DNA of 52,600 nt, from positions 186,893-239,492 of the forward strand of contig NZ_JAPFGB010000010.1 in assembly GCF_026241095.1 (NCBI RefSeq), in the 5' to 3' direction. This stretch comes from Saccharopolyspora sp. NFXS83. Its GTDB lineage: Bacteria > Actinomycetota > Actinomycetes > Mycobacteriales > Pseudonocardiaceae. Every line of letters begins with the position of its first letter. Position 1 is the first letter of the stretch. This document shows positions 51,421 through 52,600 of this stretch, piece by piece. The translations under genes and the position numbers were made by a program. The notes below the pieces were generated by a model. The model saw only the letters and a program-made list of their open reading frames with translations. It ran no database searches and had not been told where the DNA came from.

Positions 51421-52142
51421 CGCTGCTCGCCGTGGAACGCATCAAGCTGTTCTCCACCCGCTCACCCTGGTGGTGCTCGGCCACCGCGCTCGCGCTCACC
51501 ATCGGCTTCGCCGCGATGATGGGCTGGGCCGTCGACGGCGGCATGTCGCTGGACCAGGCGCTGTCCGGCTACCAGTTCGGGCTGATGGTCGTGCTGGTGC
51601 TCGCTGCGCTGGCCGTCACCACCGAATACCGCTTCGGCACCATCCGAGCCACCTTCCAGGCGGCGCCCAACCGGACGGCGGTGCTGCTGGCGAAAGCCGG
51701 CGTCGTCGCCGCACTCGCGCTGGTCCTCGGCGAGATCGCCGCGTTCGGATCCTGGGGCGTGGCCCAGCTCCTCGCGCCCGGACCGGAACTCGCCATCGAC
51801 ACCGCGGGCGAGTGGCGGCAGCTCGTCGGCATCGGACCGCTGTTCGCGCTGGCCGCCGTGCTCGCCGTCGGCGTCGGCGCGCTGCTACGCCAGACCGCGG
51901 GCGCGGTGACCCTGCTGATCATCTGGTCGCTGCTGGTGGAGCAGCTCATCGCGCTGGTGCCGAACATCGGCCCGGACCTGCAGCAGTGGATGCCGTTCGC
52001 GGTCGGATCCCGCTTCCTGCAATCCGACCTCATTGGCGGCAGCCCGCCGCTGGGGCCGTGGGGATCGCTGGCCTACTTCGCCGCCGTCGCGTTCGCGGTG
52101 CTCGCCGTCGCGGCCGTCGTGGTGCACCGCCGAGACGCCTGA
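51417..52142 (+). CDS. ABC-2 type transporter permease
   Basis: A 241-residue membrane protein with six predicted helices, beginning with the cytoplasmic MTLLAVERIKLFSTRSPWW common to ABC-2 permeases. TEYRFGTIRATFQAAPNR is the conserved cytoplasmic loop after helix 2. It is coupled translationally to the ATPase gene and should form a homodimeric export channel. Confidence 0.9.
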   Translation: MTLLAVERIKLFSTRSPWWCSATALALTIGFAAMMGWAVDGGMSLDQALSGYQFGLMVVLVLAALAVTTEYRFGTIRATFQAAPNRTAVLLAKAGVVAALALVLGEIAAFGSWGVAQLLAPGPELAIDTAGEWRQLVGIGPLFALAAVLAVGVGALLRQTAGAVTLLIIWSLLVEQLIALVPNIGPDLQQWMPFAVGSRFLQSDLIGGSPPLGPWGSLAYFAAVAFAVLAVAAVVVHRRDA

Positions 52143-52455
52143 TCTTGCACGGAGGGTGACGGCCGTGAACCGTCGCGCCGTTACCCATCCCGCTGGAGAG
52201 GCTGATCACGCCGACAGATAGGATCTCGGCAAGATCGAGCCGTGATCACAGTTCCACCCGGATTCCGCGCAGGCCGAACCTATCGGCCACCCGCCGGACA
52301 CAGTGGACAGGTCGCGGCGGATCCGAGACCAAGGTGCCGAGCCTGGCTCGACACCTCCGGCACGGTCACCGCGCCAGTGAGCGCGGCGACCGGACGGCAC
52401 AACAGAATCGACCGACTGCATTAGCGCTCGGGGGCGCCGGCGGTCGGGACGGGGG
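52143..52455. other. Downstream intergenic region
   Basis: About 310 bases after the ABC permease. TAGGAT (52219-52224) looks like a -10 element and is followed by the doubtful frame at 52242-52424. Nothing else recognised. Confidence 0.4.
52242..52424 (+). CDS. Doubtful 60-residue frame
   Basis: GTG 52242 opens a 60-codon frame rich in Arg, Ala and Pro, 18 bases downstream of TAGGAT. There is no ribosome site and no recognisable domain. It could be a small gene, but the composition is equally that of chance. Confidence 0.2.
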   Translation: MITVPPGFRAGRTYRPPAGHSGQVAADPRPRCRAWLDTSGTVTAPVSAATGRHNRIDRLH

Positions 52456-52493
52456 AGGGCCCGGGCTGTCATTCGGGGGATGGCCCGGGCCCT
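52456..52493 (+). terminator. Intrinsic terminator
   Basis: AGGGCCCGGGC (52456-52466) pairs with GCCCGGGCCCT (52483-52493), followed by a T-rich tail (CTTTCTTGATGGTTTTT). It would end rightward transcription from the ABC operon or the small frame before it. Confidence 0.75.
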
Positions 52494-52524
52494 GTGCTTT
52501 CTTGATGGTTTTTACGGCTCTTTT

Positions 52525-52600
52525 TGCTTTGGTGGTCGGGTGGCGGAACCTCAGCGGCTTCCTCGCTGCGGGATCTTTTTCCCGAGTGGCTCCGCCACGA
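52525..52600 (+). repeat. Copy of the palindromic repeat cut by the window edge (copy R4)
   Basis: GTGGCGGAACCTCAGCGGC, CTCGCTGCGGGATCTTTTTC and GTGGCTCCGCCACGA match copy R2 in order and spacing with few changes. The right-hand arm lies beyond 52600. Such close identity between copies 22 kb apart indicates recent spread or gene conversion. Confidence 0.65.

Noticed and set aside
1-52600. CRISPR arrays, tRNA or rRNA genes
   Set aside because: Looked for regularly spaced repeats and T-arm-like sequences in the gaps; none found. The repeats seen are dispersed palindromes, not spaced direct repeats.

Overview
This is a GC-rich stretch (visibly around 70 percent G+C) with third-position G/C codon use, frequent GTG starts, many TGATG/ATGA start-stop overlaps and some leaderless promoters. 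The gene set (FadE5/FadA2/FabG4/HtdX lipid cluster, actinobacterial branched-chain 2-oxoacid dehydrogenase, GTP-type PEP carboxykinase, paired dynamin-like GTPases, GPP34 protein, VanW protein) points to a high-GC actinobacterium. Pseudonocardiaceae such as Saccharopolyspora is my best guess; that placement is inference. No rRNA, tRNA or CRISPR array was seen.

Layout. 1-132: 5' end of a lipoprotein gene running off the left edge. 463-15743: a fatty-acid/sterol-type beta-oxidation block (fadE5, fadA2, fabG4-htdX, a TetR regulator, an SCP2 protein and a second acyl-CoA dehydrogenase), interrupted by VanW, GroES-like, NHLRC2-like and sulfite-oxidase-fold genes. A shared inverted-repeat operator lies before fadE5, between fadA2 and fabG4, and between tetR and the SCP2 gene, which ties the block together as one probable TetR regulon. 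15855-23687: secreted and small proteins, the bkdABC operon on the minus strand, GPP34, an M20 peptidase and a PspC-domain peptide. 23927-36594: a secreted EEP-fold enzyme, a polar amino-acid ABC operon, a 758-residue beta-solenoid membrane protein, a secreted SGNH esterase, and a ROK regulator divergent from a sugar ABC operon.

36595-39976 looks accessory. It holds a roughly 470-base non-coding region predicted to be highly structured and ending in a strong intrinsic terminator 19 bases before a small MerR gene, then a hemolysin III homologue, a STAS protein lacking the phosphorylatable serine, a cold-shock protein, and the C-terminal stub of a tyrosine integrase beside the pckG terminator.

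39993-52600: PEP carboxykinase, a protein with four Ca-loop-like repeats, an MDR oxidoreductase, an IniA/IniC-like pair of dynamin GTPases with a GrpE-like protein between them, a membrane protein fused end to end with a LuxR-regulator remnant, a HAD phosphatase and an ABC-2 exporter pair. A dispersed palindromic repeat recurs in 3' intergenic gaps (9022, 14365, 30369, 44120, 52525). The best candidates for something undescribed are the structured RNA before merR and this repeat family.
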